Shown: positions 54,629-63,052 of the stretch, one piece after another
How the letters are laid out: every line of letters begins with the position of its first letter
Numbering within the stretch: the stretch's first letter is position 1
NCBI RefSeq assembly: GCF_000802155.2
Contig: NZ_JQGJ02000012.1
Span: forward strand, 62,001-126,000
DNA length: 64,000 bases
Reading direction: 5' to 3'
From: Pseudomonas frederiksbergensis
Lineage (GTDB): Bacteria > Pseudomonadota > Gammaproteobacteria > Pseudomonadales > Pseudomonadaceae
The notes under the pieces: generated by a model
What the model saw: the letters and a program-made list of their open reading frames with translations, nothing else
What the model was told of the DNA's origin: nothing
Databases searched by the model: none
Made by a program: the position numbers and the translations under genes

Positions 54629-55976
54629 ACGAACCAGCTTCGGCAAGCGCCTGGGCAGTTACGCCGAGGCCACCGAACTGGCCGGCCAGCCGATCCTGGA
54701 AGGTCGCCTGTTGCGCATGGTCGGCCTGACCCTTGAAGCGGAAGGCTTGCGTGCCGCCATGGGTAGCCGTTGCCTGGTGATCAACGATGACAGCTATCAC
54801 CCGGTGCAGGTCGAAGCCGAGGTCATGGGTTTCTCCGGCAGTAAAGTATTCCTGATGCCGGTGGGCAGTGTCGCCGGCATCGCCCCGGGTGCCCGAGTCG
54901 TGCCGCTGGCCGACACTGGCCGCCTGCCCATGGGCATGAGCATGCTTGGCCGCGTTCTGGACGGCGCCGGACGGGCCCTGGATGGCAAGGGCGGTATGAA
55001 GGCCGAGGATTGGGTGCCGATGGACGGCCCGACCATCAACCCGCTCAAGCGTGACCCCATCAGCGTACCGCTGGACGTGGGCATTCGTTGCATCAACGGT
55101 TTGTTGACGGTCGGGCGTGGCCAGCGCCTGGGCCTGTTTGCCGGTACCGGGGTGGGCAAGAGTGTGCTGCTGGGCATGATGACTCGCTTTACCGAAGCCG
55201 ACATCATCGTGGTCGGGCTGATCGGCGAGCGGGGTCGCGAGGTGAAGGAGTTCATCGAGCACATCCTCGGCGAAGAAGGGCTCAAGCGTTCCGTCGTCGT
55301 GGCTTCGCCGGCGGATGACGCGCCATTGATGCGCCTGCGTGCCGCCATGTACTGCACGCGCATCGCTGAATATTTCCGCGACAAGGGCAAGAACGTCCTG
55401 TTGCTGATGGATTCGCTGACCCGTTTCGCCCAGGCCCAGCGGGAAATCGCCCTCGCCATTGGCGAGCCGCCGGCCACCAAGGGTTATCCACCTTCCGTCT
55501 TTGCCAAGCTGCCAAAGCTGGTGGAGCGTGCCGGTAACGCGGAGAAGGGCGGCGGTTCCATCACCGCGTTCTACACCGTGCTGTCCGAGGGGGACGACCA
55601 GCAAGACCCCATCGCCGACTCGGCCCGTGGCGTGCTCGACGGCCATATCGTTTTGTCCCGGCGCCTGGCGGAGGAGGGGCATTACCCGGCCATCGACATC
55701 GAAGCGTCGATCAGCCGGGTCATGCCATCGGTCATCAGTGCCGAGCACATGAAGCGTGCACAACAGTTCAAACAGTACTGGTCCCGTTACCAGCAAAGCC
55801 GCGACCTCATCAGCGTCGGTGCCTATGTGCCCGGTGGTGATCGTGAGACCGACACGGCCATCAGCCTCTATCCGTCCATGGCGGTGTATCTGCGCCAGGC
55901 GCTGAACGACAGCATTGGCATGGGCGCCAGCGAAGCGCACCTGCAAACCATTTTCGCCCCAGTCTCCGGCACGTAA
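54618..55976 (+). CDS. fliI: Flagellar type III export ATPase FliI
   Basis: 452 residues from ATG 54618 (inside the end of fliH). Walker A is GTGVGKS (about 178-184), Walker B VLLLMDSLTRFAQAQRE, and PPATKGYPPSVFAKLP is the F1-beta-like catalytic loop. C-terminal GAYVPGGDRETD is also family-typical. It energises the flagellar export gate as a hexamer with FliH and FliJ. Very high conservation. Confidence 0.98.
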   Translation: MRLERTSFGKRLGSYAEATELAGQPILEGRLLRMVGLTLEAEGLRAAMGSRCLVINDDSYHPVQVEAEVMGFSGSKVFLMPVGSVAGIAPGARVVPLADTGRLPMGMSMLGRVLDGAGRALDGKGGMKAEDWVPMDGPTINPLKRDPISVPLDVGIRCINGLLTVGRGQRLGLFAGTGVGKSVLLGMMTRFTEADIIVVGLIGERGREVKEFIEHILGEEGLKRSVVVASPADDAPLMRLRAAMYCTRIAEYFRDKGKNVLLLMDSLTRFAQAQREIALAIGEPPATKGYPPSVFAKLPKLVERAGNAEKGGGSITAFYTVLSEGDDQQDPIADSARGVLDGHIVLSRRLAEEGHYPAIDIEASISRVMPSVISAEHMKRAQQFKQYWSRYQQSRDLISVGAYVPGGDRETDTAISLYPSMAVYLRQALNDSIGMGASEAHLQTIFAPVSGT

Positions 55977-55982
55977 CCGATC

Positions 55983-56432
55983 ATGGCCACGAGTCGTGCG
56001 GCGCGCCTGGCGCCAGTGGTGGACATGGCGGAAAAGGCCGAGAAGACCGCCGTCCAGCGGTTGGCGTATTTCCAGGGGCAAGTGGCGGTTGCCGAAAGCA
56101 AGTTGGCGGACCTTGAGAATTTCCGGCTCGAATACCAGGAGCAGTGGATCGCCCGTGGCAGCCACGGGGTTTCCGGCCAGTGGCTGTTGGGTTACCAAGG
56201 GTTCCTGGCGCAGTTGGGCACCGCCATCGACCAACAGCGTCAAAGCCTGGTCTGGCATCAGAACAATCTGGAAAAAGCTCGCCAGAGTTGGCAGGAAGCG
56301 TTCGCCCGCGTCGAAGGGTTGCGCAAGCTTGTACAGCGTTACATCGACGAGGCGCGGCAATTGGAGGATAAGCGCGAGCAGAAACTGCTGGATGAATTGT
56401 CCCAGCGCCTGCCGCGCCAGGATCCGTATTGA
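55983..56432 (+). CDS. fliJ: Flagellar export chaperone/stalk protein FliJ
   Basis: 149 residues, nearly all helix with long heptad patterns (LAPVVDMAEKAEKTAVQRLAYFQGQVAVAES, and LVQRYIDEARQLEDKREQKLLDELSQ). This antiparallel coiled coil resembles the F1 gamma subunit and sits in the FliI ring. Six bases after the fliI stop. Sequence is variable across bacteria; position clinches the call. Confidence 0.93.
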   Translation: MATSRAARLAPVVDMAEKAEKTAVQRLAYFQGQVAVAESKLADLENFRLEYQEQWIARGSHGVSGQWLLGYQGFLAQLGTAIDQQRQSLVWHQNNLEKARQSWQEAFARVEGLRKLVQRYIDEARQLEDKREQKLLDELSQRLPRQDPY

Positions 56433-56534
56433 TAGAGGCGGTAGAGTTTTGTCGGGTTGGCGATTTCAAACCTTGCTCAGACCTCTACCAGGTGCTAAAC
56501 CTTGTACACGTATGTCCACGACAAGGAAGTGAAT

Positions 56535-56840
56535 ATGTCTGTCGTTACCGAAGTGTCTCCTGATGGGCAAAAACTGACGATCTCGATCAAGGGTCGCTTC
56601 GATTTTGGCCGTCACCAGGAGTTTCGTGAGTCTTATGAAAAGCTCAATATGAAACCCGAGTCGATCGTGGTGGATTTGAAAGAAGCCACGTACCTCGACA
56701 GCTCCGCCTTGGGCATGCTCCTGCTGTTGCGTGATCATGCCGGCGGCGATGAATCGGATATCCGCGTCGTCAACAGCAGCAGCGACGTCAAGAAGATCCT
56801 TGCGATTTCGAATTTCGACAAGCTGTTCGATATCAGTTGA
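56535..56840 (+). CDS. STAS-domain anti-sigma factor antagonist
   Basis: 101 residues from ATG 56535 with AAGGAAG upstream. The STAS fold has the regulatory serine in TYLDSSALGMLLLL (about residue 56). Such proteins are switched by serine phosphorylation and bind anti-sigma factors. In P. aeruginosa the analogous HsbA works with the phosphatase HsbR and binds FlgM. Its neighbour here is exactly such a phosphatase, 5 bp away. Located between fliJ and fliK, so a role in flagellar output is likely. Confidence 0.87.
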   Translation: MSVVTEVSPDGQKLTISIKGRFDFGRHQEFRESYEKLNMKPESIVVDLKEATYLDSSALGMLLLLRDHAGGDESDIRVVNSSSDVKKILAISNFDKLFDIS

Positions 56841-56845
56841 TCGCC

Positions 56846-58552
56846 ATGCAATCGTCACCGGAGCCGCTGACGATCCTGATTGCCGAAGACAGTGCCGCTG
56901 ACCGACTGCTGTTGTCGACCATTGTCCGTCGACAGGGGCACCAGGTGCTCACGGCGGCCAATGGCGCCGAGGCGGTCGAGGTCTATTCGCAACAACGTCC
57001 GCACCTCGTGCTGATGGACGCGATGATGCCCGTCATGGATGGCTTCGAAGCGGCCCAGAAGATCAAGCAATTGGCCGGGGACCAACTGGTCCCGATCATT
57101 TTTCTCACCTCGTTGACCGAAAGCGAAGGGCTGGCCCGTTGCCTGGAGGCCGGGGGCGATGATTTCCTGGCCAAACCCTATAACCAAGTCATCCTGGCTG
57201 CGAAAATCAAAGCGATGGACCGCTTGCGTCGGTTACAGGCGACGGTGGTCGAGCAGCGAGACCAGATCGCCCGGCACCACGACTACCTGCTCAACGAACA
57301 GCGCGTCGCCAAGGCCGTGTTCGACAAGATCGCCCACTCTGGTTGCCTGAGCGCGCCAAATATCCGTTACCTGCAGTCGCCCTATGCCTTGTTCAATGGC
57401 GACTTGCTGCTGGCTGCGTTCAACCCGGCCGGCGACATGCATATCCTGCTCGGCGATTTCACCGGGCACGGCTTGCCGGCGGCGGTCGGGGCGATGCCGC
57501 TGGCTGAGGTGTTCTACGGGATGACGGCCAAGGGCTACGGCCTGGCGCAAATCCTGCGGGAGATGAACGCCAAGCTCAAGCGCATCCTGCCGGTGGACAT
57601 GTTCTGTTGTGCGACGCTGCTGAGCATGAGTTTCCAGCGCTGCACCGTGGAAGTCTGGAATGGCGGCATGCCCGACGGCTATCTGCACGACAGCCTAAGC
57701 GGTGTACGTACGCCGCTGCCGGCGCGGCATTTGCCGCTGGGTGTGCTGACGCCCCAGTTGTTCGACGATCGCACCGAAGTCCATCCGCTATCGGTGGGCG
57801 ATCGGGTGTTCCTGCTGTCCGACGGAGTGATCGAGACCAGCGATCGCGACGACCAGCCGTTTGGCGTGGAGCGGTTGCAGCAGGTGTTCTCGGCCAACCG
57901 CGAACCTGACCGTCTCTTCGAGGATATTCAGCAGGCCCTGCGGGATTTTCGCGGTGAGGCGCGTGACGACTTCAGCATGGTCGAGGTGCGATTGGTCGCG
58001 CCGACGCAACTCAACCCGCCACCGCCGGTCTATTCCGATAGCGGCCAGTCCAGCCCACTGGATTGGTCGGTGAGCTTCGAGTTTCGCGCACAGACGCTCA
58101 AGCGCTTCAATCCGATGCCGTACCTGCTGCAATTATTGCTGGAGGTCCATGGGCTGAGGGCGCAAAGCGGTGCGTTGTACAATGTGTTGTCGGAGCTTTA
58201 TTCCAACGCCCTGGAACACGGGGTGCTGGGGCTCGATTCAAGCCTGAAGCGTGATGCGACGGGTTTTGCTCGTTATTACCAAGAGCGCAATGCGCGCCTG
58301 GACGAGCTGGGTGACGGTCACGTTCGGGTGCATCTGCACGTCACGCCTCAGGGCGATGGTGGCCGGTTGGTCATCGAAGTCGAAGACAGCGGCAAAGGTT
58401 TTGATGTCGCCAAGGTGCTGGCACGGCCGCTGGACCGGGACCGATTGTCAGGGCGCGGCGTAAGTCTGGTGCGCCAACTCTGCCATCAGGCCTCCTGGTC
58501 AGACGATGGTCGCAATGCGCGCGTGGAGTTTTTCTGGGAGGCTCTGTCATAA
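56846..58552 (+). CDS. Fused receiver / PP2C-type phosphatase / HATPase response regulator
   Basis: 568 residues from ATG 56846. A receiver domain with Asp in HLVLMDAMMPVMDG (about 1-125) is followed by a short coil and a SpoIIE/RsbU-type phosphatase (about 170-380; ILLGDFTGHGLPAAVGAMPL). Last is a C-terminal HATPase of the anti-sigma kinase type (NVLSELYSNALEHGVLG, EDSGKGFD, LSGRGVSLVRQL). It can therefore both dephosphorylate and phosphorylate the adjacent STAS protein, controlled by receiver phosphorylation. Architecture matches HsbR-type regulators. Confidence 0.9.
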   Translation: MQSSPEPLTILIAEDSAADRLLLSTIVRRQGHQVLTAANGAEAVEVYSQQRPHLVLMDAMMPVMDGFEAAQKIKQLAGDQLVPIIFLTSLTESEGLARCLEAGGDDFLAKPYNQVILAAKIKAMDRLRRLQATVVEQRDQIARHHDYLLNEQRVAKAVFDKIAHSGCLSAPNIRYLQSPYALFNGDLLLAAFNPAGDMHILLGDFTGHGLPAAVGAMPLAEVFYGMTAKGYGLAQILREMNAKLKRILPVDMFCCATLLSMSFQRCTVEVWNGGMPDGYLHDSLSGVRTPLPARHLPLGVLTPQLFDDRTEVHPLSVGDRVFLLSDGVIETSDRDDQPFGVERLQQVFSANREPDRLFEDIQQALRDFRGEARDDFSMVEVRLVAPTQLNPPPPVYSDSGQSSPLDWSVSFEFRAQTLKRFNPMPYLLQLLLEVHGLRAQSGALYNVLSELYSNALEHGVLGLDSSLKRDATGFARYYQERNARLDELGDGHVRVHLHVTPQGDGGRLVIEVEDSGKGFDVAKVLARPLDRDRLSGRGVSLVRQLCHQASWSDDGRNARVEFFWEALS

Positions 58553-58583
58553 TCGGGGCCATTCTTGATCAGGGAGCGAACAA

Positions 58584-58928
58584 GTGAGCGAAATTCATCT
58601 GGATCTCGACGTGCTCAGTACGTTGAAGGAAGTCATGGAGGACGGATATCCGGAACTGCTGGATACCTTTCTCAAGGATTCCGAGGCGCGCCTTCGTGTA
58701 TTGCACGAGGCGAGGGATGCCGAAATGCTGAGTGCCACTGCCCATAGCTTCAAAGGCAGCAGCAGCAATATGGGCGCCATCCGCCTCGCCGAGCTGTGCG
58801 GTGAGCTGGAGCAGCGTGCCAAGCAGCCGTCGTTGCGCGGTATCGAAAGCCTGGTCAACGAAATCGATAGTGAGTTCGCACACGTGCGCACCCTTTGCCG
58901 GGAGGAGCGCGAGGGCTTTCACTGCTGA
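58584..58928 (+). CDS. Hpt phosphotransfer protein
   Basis: 114 residues starting at GTG 58584 with GGGAG ten bases upstream. The phospho-accepting histidine lies in ATAHSFKGSSSNMGAIRLAEL. Hpt proteins relay phosphate between hybrid kinases and receivers; the receiver of the upstream fused regulator is the obvious partner. 31 bp after that gene, so probably the same operon. The donor kinase is not in the window. Confidence 0.9.
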   Translation: MSEIHLDLDVLSTLKEVMEDGYPELLDTFLKDSEARLRVLHEARDAEMLSATAHSFKGSSSNMGAIRLAELCGELEQRAKQPSLRGIESLVNEIDSEFAHVRTLCREEREGFHC

Positions 58929-58948
58929 AATCGTGCCGCCCGGCGCGT

Positions 58949-58964
58949 TGGCCCGTCCCTTGCA
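58949..58964 (+). promoter_or_regulatory. Sigma-54 promoter of fliK
   Basis: TGGCCCGTCCCTTGCA differs from TGGCACG-N4-TTGCA at one base only. It is 49 bp before the fliK ATG, allowing fliK to be expressed apart from the signalling trio. Confidence 0.85.
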
Positions 58965-59013
58965 TTGTCATGTCCGACTGCATCTATGATTCCAGTGCAG
59001 CGGAGACCATTTT

Positions 59014-60384
59014 ATGCCCGTTACGCCAAATACACTGCTCCAGGCCACTGCCCAGGCCAAGCCGCAGGCCGCCGTCAATCCACTGGCAGCAGGCCCGGAC
59101 GCCGGGAATAAAGCCTCCAGCTTCGCGCAGGTCTTCGCCAAGCAGGCACCTGTCAAATCACCGACGGTGCCTGAGCCCTCGGCAAAACCGGTGCGCGACA
59201 AGACGTCCGATAACACCGTCAAGAAGGACGCCGACAGTGATACGGCTGCCGCTCCGGAGCCGGCGGTTGCCGATAGCGGCAAACCCTTGCCCGCCGACAA
59301 ACCGGCTACCGCTGATGGCAAGACGACGGATGACGCCAATGGCGAGACGCCTGAAACGCCTGTCGCGGACGCCGCGCCTGTGGATCCGACGCTCGACCCA
59401 GCGTTGTTACCAGGCGCTGTGGTTACTGATGTCATCGCTGAGGTACAGCCGGCCCCCGTGGCCATCGCGACCGAAGCTCAAGTCACCGCGGCGGTGGCGA
59501 CTCCCGTTGTTCCGAGCGTGGTAGCCAATGCCTCGGCGCCCGTGACTGATCCGGAGTTCGACCCACAGGCCGATCCGCTCGATGCATTGCCGGCGTTGCG
59601 GTTGGCGATGGAGCAGAGTGGTCATGTGTCCGCTTCCAGCCAGGCACAGCCGAAGGCCGCTGCTCCCGCGTCTCTCGATGGCGAGCCAACGTCGGCCCAG
59701 ACTTTTGCCGCCGGTATGGCGAACATGCTCACCGTGCAGGCCGACCAGGACAGCACCGGTGCTGGCAGCCAGGGTGGTGACAAGGCGTTCAGTGGCCTGA
59801 TCAGCGAAGGCCTCAAGGATTTGACGGCCGCTTCCAGCGATACCCGCGTGGACGACTTTGCCAATCGCCTGGCGGCACTGACCCAGGCCGCCACGCCGAA
59901 AACCGCCAACGCGGTACCGGTCAACCAGCCCATCGCCATGAACCAGAGCGGCTGGACCGAGGAAGTGGTCAACCGGGTGATGTACTTGTCGAGCGCCAAT
60001 CTAAAGGCGGCCGATATCCAGTTGCAACCGGCCGAACTCGGGCGCCTGGATATCCGGGTGAACATGATTCCGGACCAACAGACCCAGGTCACCTTCATGA
60101 GCGCCCACTCAGGCGTGCGCGAAGCCCTCGAAGGCCAGATGCATCGCCTGCGCGATAGCTTCGCCCAGCAGGGCATGGGGCAGGTCGATGTGAGCGTCTC
60201 GGATCAATCCCGTGGCTCGCAGAACCAGGACCAGCAAGCCCAGCAGCAGGCACAGGCTGGGCGCACCACGTCCTCCGGCGGGCGAGTGGATTCGGTGGAT
60301 GAAGACGTGCCGGCCAGCGTTGCCGACGTGGCGGCCAGCACCACCAGCGTGATTGGCACCAGCGCGGTCGACTTCTACGCCTGA
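59014..60384 (+). CDS. fliK: Flagellar hook-length control protein FliK
   Basis: 456 residues. The N-terminal two thirds are Ala/Pro/Asp/Thr-rich and low in structure, suiting a molecular ruler. The C-terminal switch domain (about 310-410) has EEVVNRVMYLSSANLKAADIQLQPAELGRLDIRVNM and EALEGQMHRLRDSFAQQGM, the FliK core that interacts with FlhB. Ends with a Gln-rich tail. Own sigma-54 promoter upstream; a REPIN follows the stop. Confidence 0.94.
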   Translation: MPVTPNTLLQATAQAKPQAAVNPLAAGPDAGNKASSFAQVFAKQAPVKSPTVPEPSAKPVRDKTSDNTVKKDADSDTAAAPEPAVADSGKPLPADKPATADGKTTDDANGETPETPVADAAPVDPTLDPALLPGAVVTDVIAEVQPAPVAIATEAQVTAAVATPVVPSVVANASAPVTDPEFDPQADPLDALPALRLAMEQSGHVSASSQAQPKAAAPASLDGEPTSAQTFAAGMANMLTVQADQDSTGAGSQGGDKAFSGLISEGLKDLTAASSDTRVDDFANRLAALTQAATPKTANAVPVNQPIAMNQSGWTEEVVNRVMYLSSANLKAADIQLQPAELGRLDIRVNMIPDQQTQVTFMSAHSGVREALEGQMHRLRDSFAQQGMGQVDVSVSDQSRGSQNQDQQAQQQAQAGRTTSSGGRVDSVDEDVPASVADVAASTTSVIGTSAVDFYA

Positions 60385-60401
60385 TTCAACGCAACAAACC
60401 C

Positions 60402-60490
60402 TGTGGGAGCGGGCTTGCTCGCGAAGGCAGTGTGTCAGTTAACATTAATTTGACTGACACACCGCGTTCGCGAGCAGGCCCGCTCCCACA
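60402..60490. repeat. REPIN between fliK and fliL
   Basis: TGTGGGAGCGGGCTTGCTCGCG and its inverted partner CGCGAGCAGGCCCGCTCCCACA enclose a spacer containing TGTGTCAGT..ACTGACACA, so the whole 89 bp can fold into one long hairpin. It probably ends or shields the fliK transcript. Confidence 0.92.
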
Positions 60491-60547
60491 CTGGTTTCTG
60501 CGGTCCTGAAGATTGCGTCACCTCGCTATTCCAGGCTCGGACACTTC

Positions 60548-60563
60548 TGGCATAACACTTGCT
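60548..60563 (+). promoter_or_regulatory. Sigma-54 promoter of fliLMNOPQ
   Basis: TGGCATAACACTTGCT fits TGGCAYR-N4-TTGC(A/T) with correct spacing, 51 bp before the fliL ATG. Confidence 0.9.
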
Positions 60564-60614
60564 CCTGCCTAGCCATGCAACAGTGAACCCCCCGATTAGT
60601 GACGGATTATTGGC

Positions 60615-61118
60615 ATGGCGAAGAGCGAAGCAGCAGCTGTAAAAGACCCCGCAACCAAAGGCAAACTCAAGATGATCATTCTGATCGTGGTGGGCTTGCT
60701 CCTGGCAGTGGGTGTGTCTGTGGGGGCGACCTGGTATTTCATGCACAGCGCCCAAAGCAAGCCGGCAGAAGTGGTGGAAGCGGCCCCGGTGGGTAAGCAG
60801 CCCGCGATTTTCGAACCCATGGCGCCTGCCTTCGTCGCCAACTACACCGTGAACGGTCGTCAACGCTACATGCAGGTCAGCATTACTTTGCAGGGCCGCA
60901 ACCAAGCAGATCTGGAAGCGCTGCGCGTGCACATGCCGCTGATTCGCAATAATCTGGTCATGCTCTTTTCTGGACAGAATTTCGACACCCTGGCCACTCC
61001 GGTCGGCCAGGAAATGCTGCGTCAGAAAGCCACGGCCAGCGTGCAGGAAGTGGCCCAGAAAGAACTCGGCAAAGTGGTGATCGAACAGTTGCTCTTCACT
61101 AACTTCGTATTGCAGTAG
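60615..61118 (+). CDS. fliL: Flagellar basal body-associated protein FliL
   Basis: 167 residues. One membrane helix near the N-terminus (about 18-42, MIILIVVGLLLAVGVSVGATWYF) and a periplasmic domain with IFEPMAPAFVANYTVNGRQRYMQVSITLQ, ending in EVAQKELGKVVIEQLLFTNFVLQ. FliL rings the stator and supports torque. First gene of the fliLMNOPQ operon. Confidence 0.95.
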   Translation: MAKSEAAAVKDPATKGKLKMIILIVVGLLLAVGVSVGATWYFMHSAQSKPAEVVEAAPVGKQPAIFEPMAPAFVANYTVNGRQRYMQVSITLQGRNQADLEALRVHMPLIRNNLVMLFSGQNFDTLATPVGQEMLRQKATASVQEVAQKELGKVVIEQLLFTNFVLQ

Positions 61119-61127
61119 GAACACGAC

Positions 61128-62096
61128 ATGGCCGTGCAGGACTTGTTGTCCCAGGACGAAATCGACGCGCTGTTGCATGGTGTCGACGACGGCCTGGTGC
61201 AGACCGAAAACGCTGCTGAACCGGGCAGCGTCAAAAGCTACGACCTGACCAGCCAGGATCGCATCGTTCGCGGACGCATGCCGACCCTGGAAATGATCAA
61301 CGAGCGTTTTGCCCGATACACCCGTATCAGCATGTTCAACATGCTGCGCCGCTCGGCCGACGTGGCCGTCGGTGGCGTGCAGGTGATGAAGTTTGGTGAA
61401 TACGTTCACTCTCTGTACGTGCCCACCAGTCTCAACCTGGTGAAGATCAAGCCGCTGCGCGGCACGGCGCTGTTCATCCTCGACGCCAAGCTGGTGTTCA
61501 AGTTGGTGGACAACTTCTTCGGCGGTGACGGTCGCCACGCCAAGATCGAGGGGCGCGAATTCACACCGACCGAACTGCGTGTGGTGCGCATGGTGCTGGA
61601 GCAGGCCTTCGTCGATTTGAAGGAAGCCTGGCAGGCGATCATGGAAGTGAACTTCGAGTACATCAACTCGGAGGTGAACCCGGCGATGGCCAACATCGTC
61701 GGCCCGAGCGAAGCCATTGTCGTCTCGACGTTCCATATCGAGCTGGACGGTGGCGGCGGCGACCTCCACGTGACCATGCCGTATTCGATGATCGAGCCGG
61801 TGCGCGAAATGCTCGACGCCGGTTTCCAGTCGGACCTCGACGATCAGGACGAACGCTGGATCAACGCCTTGCGCCAGGACGTGCTGGATGTCGACGTGCC
61901 AATCGGTGCGACGGTCGCCCGGCGCCAGCTGCGACTGCGGGACATCCTGCACATGCAGCCAGGGGACATCATCCCCGTCGAGATGCCGGAAGACATGATC
62001 ATGCGCGCCAATGGCGTGCCGGCCTTCAAGGTCAAGATGGGCTCTCACAAAGGCAACCTGGCGTTGCAGGTGATCGAGCCGATCGAACGCCGCTGA
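61128..62096 (+). CDS. fliM: Flagellar motor switch protein FliM
   Basis: 322 residues. N-terminal CheY-P binding peptide LLSQDEIDALLHG, a CheC-like middle domain (LNLVKIKPLRGTALFILDAKLVFKLVDNFFGGDGRH) and a C-terminal SpoA domain (LRDILHMQPGDIIPVEMPE). It forms the C-ring wall between FliG and FliN and receives the chemotaxis signal. 9 bp after fliL. Confidence 0.97.
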   Translation: MAVQDLLSQDEIDALLHGVDDGLVQTENAAEPGSVKSYDLTSQDRIVRGRMPTLEMINERFARYTRISMFNMLRRSADVAVGGVQVMKFGEYVHSLYVPTSLNLVKIKPLRGTALFILDAKLVFKLVDNFFGGDGRHAKIEGREFTPTELRVVRMVLEQAFVDLKEAWQAIMEVNFEYINSEVNPAMANIVGPSEAIVVSTFHIELDGGGGDLHVTMPYSMIEPVREMLDAGFQSDLDDQDERWINALRQDVLDVDVPIGATVARRQLRLRDILHMQPGDIIPVEMPEDMIMRANGVPAFKVKMGSHKGNLALQVIEPIERR

Positions 62097-62155
62097 GCGG
62101 TGTCAACTTCTTAAGTTTTGGTTTTTAACTGATTTTTGCCCGCCGAGGAAACATG

Positions 62156-62614
62156 ATGGCTGACGATATGAATACCCAGGATGACCAGGCGCTGGCCGAT
62201 GAATGGGCTGCGGCCCTGGAAGAAACCGGCGATGCCGGGCAGGCTGACATCGATGCATTGCTGGCGGCCGACACTGGTAATCACGCTTCCAACCGTCTGC
62301 AGATGGAAGAGTTCGGCAGCGTGCCGAAAAGCAACGAACAAGTGACCCTCGATGGTCCCAACCTTGACGTGATCCTCGACATCCCGGTGTCGATTTCCAT
62401 GGAAGTTGGCAGCACCGATATCAACATCCGCAACCTGCTGCAGCTCAACCAGGGCTCGGTGATCGAGCTGGATCGCCTCGCCGGTGAGCCGCTGGATGTG
62501 CTGGTCAACGGCACCCTGATCGCCCATGGCGAAGTGGTGGTGGTCAACGAGAAGTTCGGCATTCGCCTGACGGACGTGATCAGCCCGAGCGAACGCATCA
62601 AGAAGCTGCGCTGA
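62156..62614 (+). CDS. fliN: Flagellar motor switch protein FliN
   Basis: 152 residues from ATG 62156, six bases after GAGGA (the adjacent ATG 62153 is possible). The N-terminal extension contains an EIDALL-like QADIDALLA peptide. The SpoA domain is seen as LDVILDIPVSISMEVGSTDINIRNLLQLNQGSVIELDR. Forms the lower C ring with FliM and docks FliH. The 56-bp gap after fliM is the largest in this operon. Confidence 0.97.
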   Translation: MADDMNTQDDQALADEWAAALEETGDAGQADIDALLAADTGNHASNRLQMEEFGSVPKSNEQVTLDGPNLDVILDIPVSISMEVGSTDINIRNLLQLNQGSVIELDRLAGEPLDVLVNGTLIAHGEVVVVNEKFGIRLTDVISPSERIKKLR

Positions 62615-63052
62615 ATGAAAGGCTTTATCGCCGCAGCCTTGATGCTGCCGTTCAGCGTGTTGGCTGCCGAGCCGGTGGCCACTGCGGCCGTTGCGCCGGC
62701 GAGTGGCAGCGGCGTGGCCGGGCAGTTGGCGCAACTGGTGCTGGGCCTGCTGGTCGTGCTCGGGTTGATTTTTTTCCTGGCGTGGATGCTGCGGCGGGTG
62801 CAGCAGGCGGGGCCTGCCGGTAAAGGGCAGGTCATCGACATCGTCGGTTCACGCGCGCTGGGCCCGCGTGATCGGCTGGTGCTGGTGCAGGTCGGCAACG
62901 AGCAGATCCTGCTTGGCCTGAGCCCTGGCAGCATCACTGCATTGCATGTCCTCAAGGAGCCGGTGCAGGTGCCCACCACCGAGCAGGCCACGCCCGAGTT
63001 TGCCCAACGGCTCATGGAACTGCTGGGAAAAGACCAAAAGGATAAAAAGTAA
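62615..63052 (+). CDS. fliO: Flagellar export gate assembly protein FliO
   Basis: 145 residues. Signal-like N-terminus (MKGFIAAALMLPFSVLAAEP), then a membrane helix (about 35-60, LAQLVLGLLVVLGLIFFLAWML) and a cytoplasmic FliO domain (GKGQVIDIVGSRALGPRDRLVLVQVGNEQILLGL). It helps assemble FliP. Starts immediately after the fliN stop and its own stop overlaps the fliP ATG (TAATG). Confidence 0.94.
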   Translation: MKGFIAAALMLPFSVLAAEPVATAAVAPASGSGVAGQLAQLVLGLLVVLGLIFFLAWMLRRVQQAGPAGKGQVIDIVGSRALGPRDRLVLVQVGNEQILLGLSPGSITALHVLKEPVQVPTTEQATPEFAQRLMELLGKDQKDKK

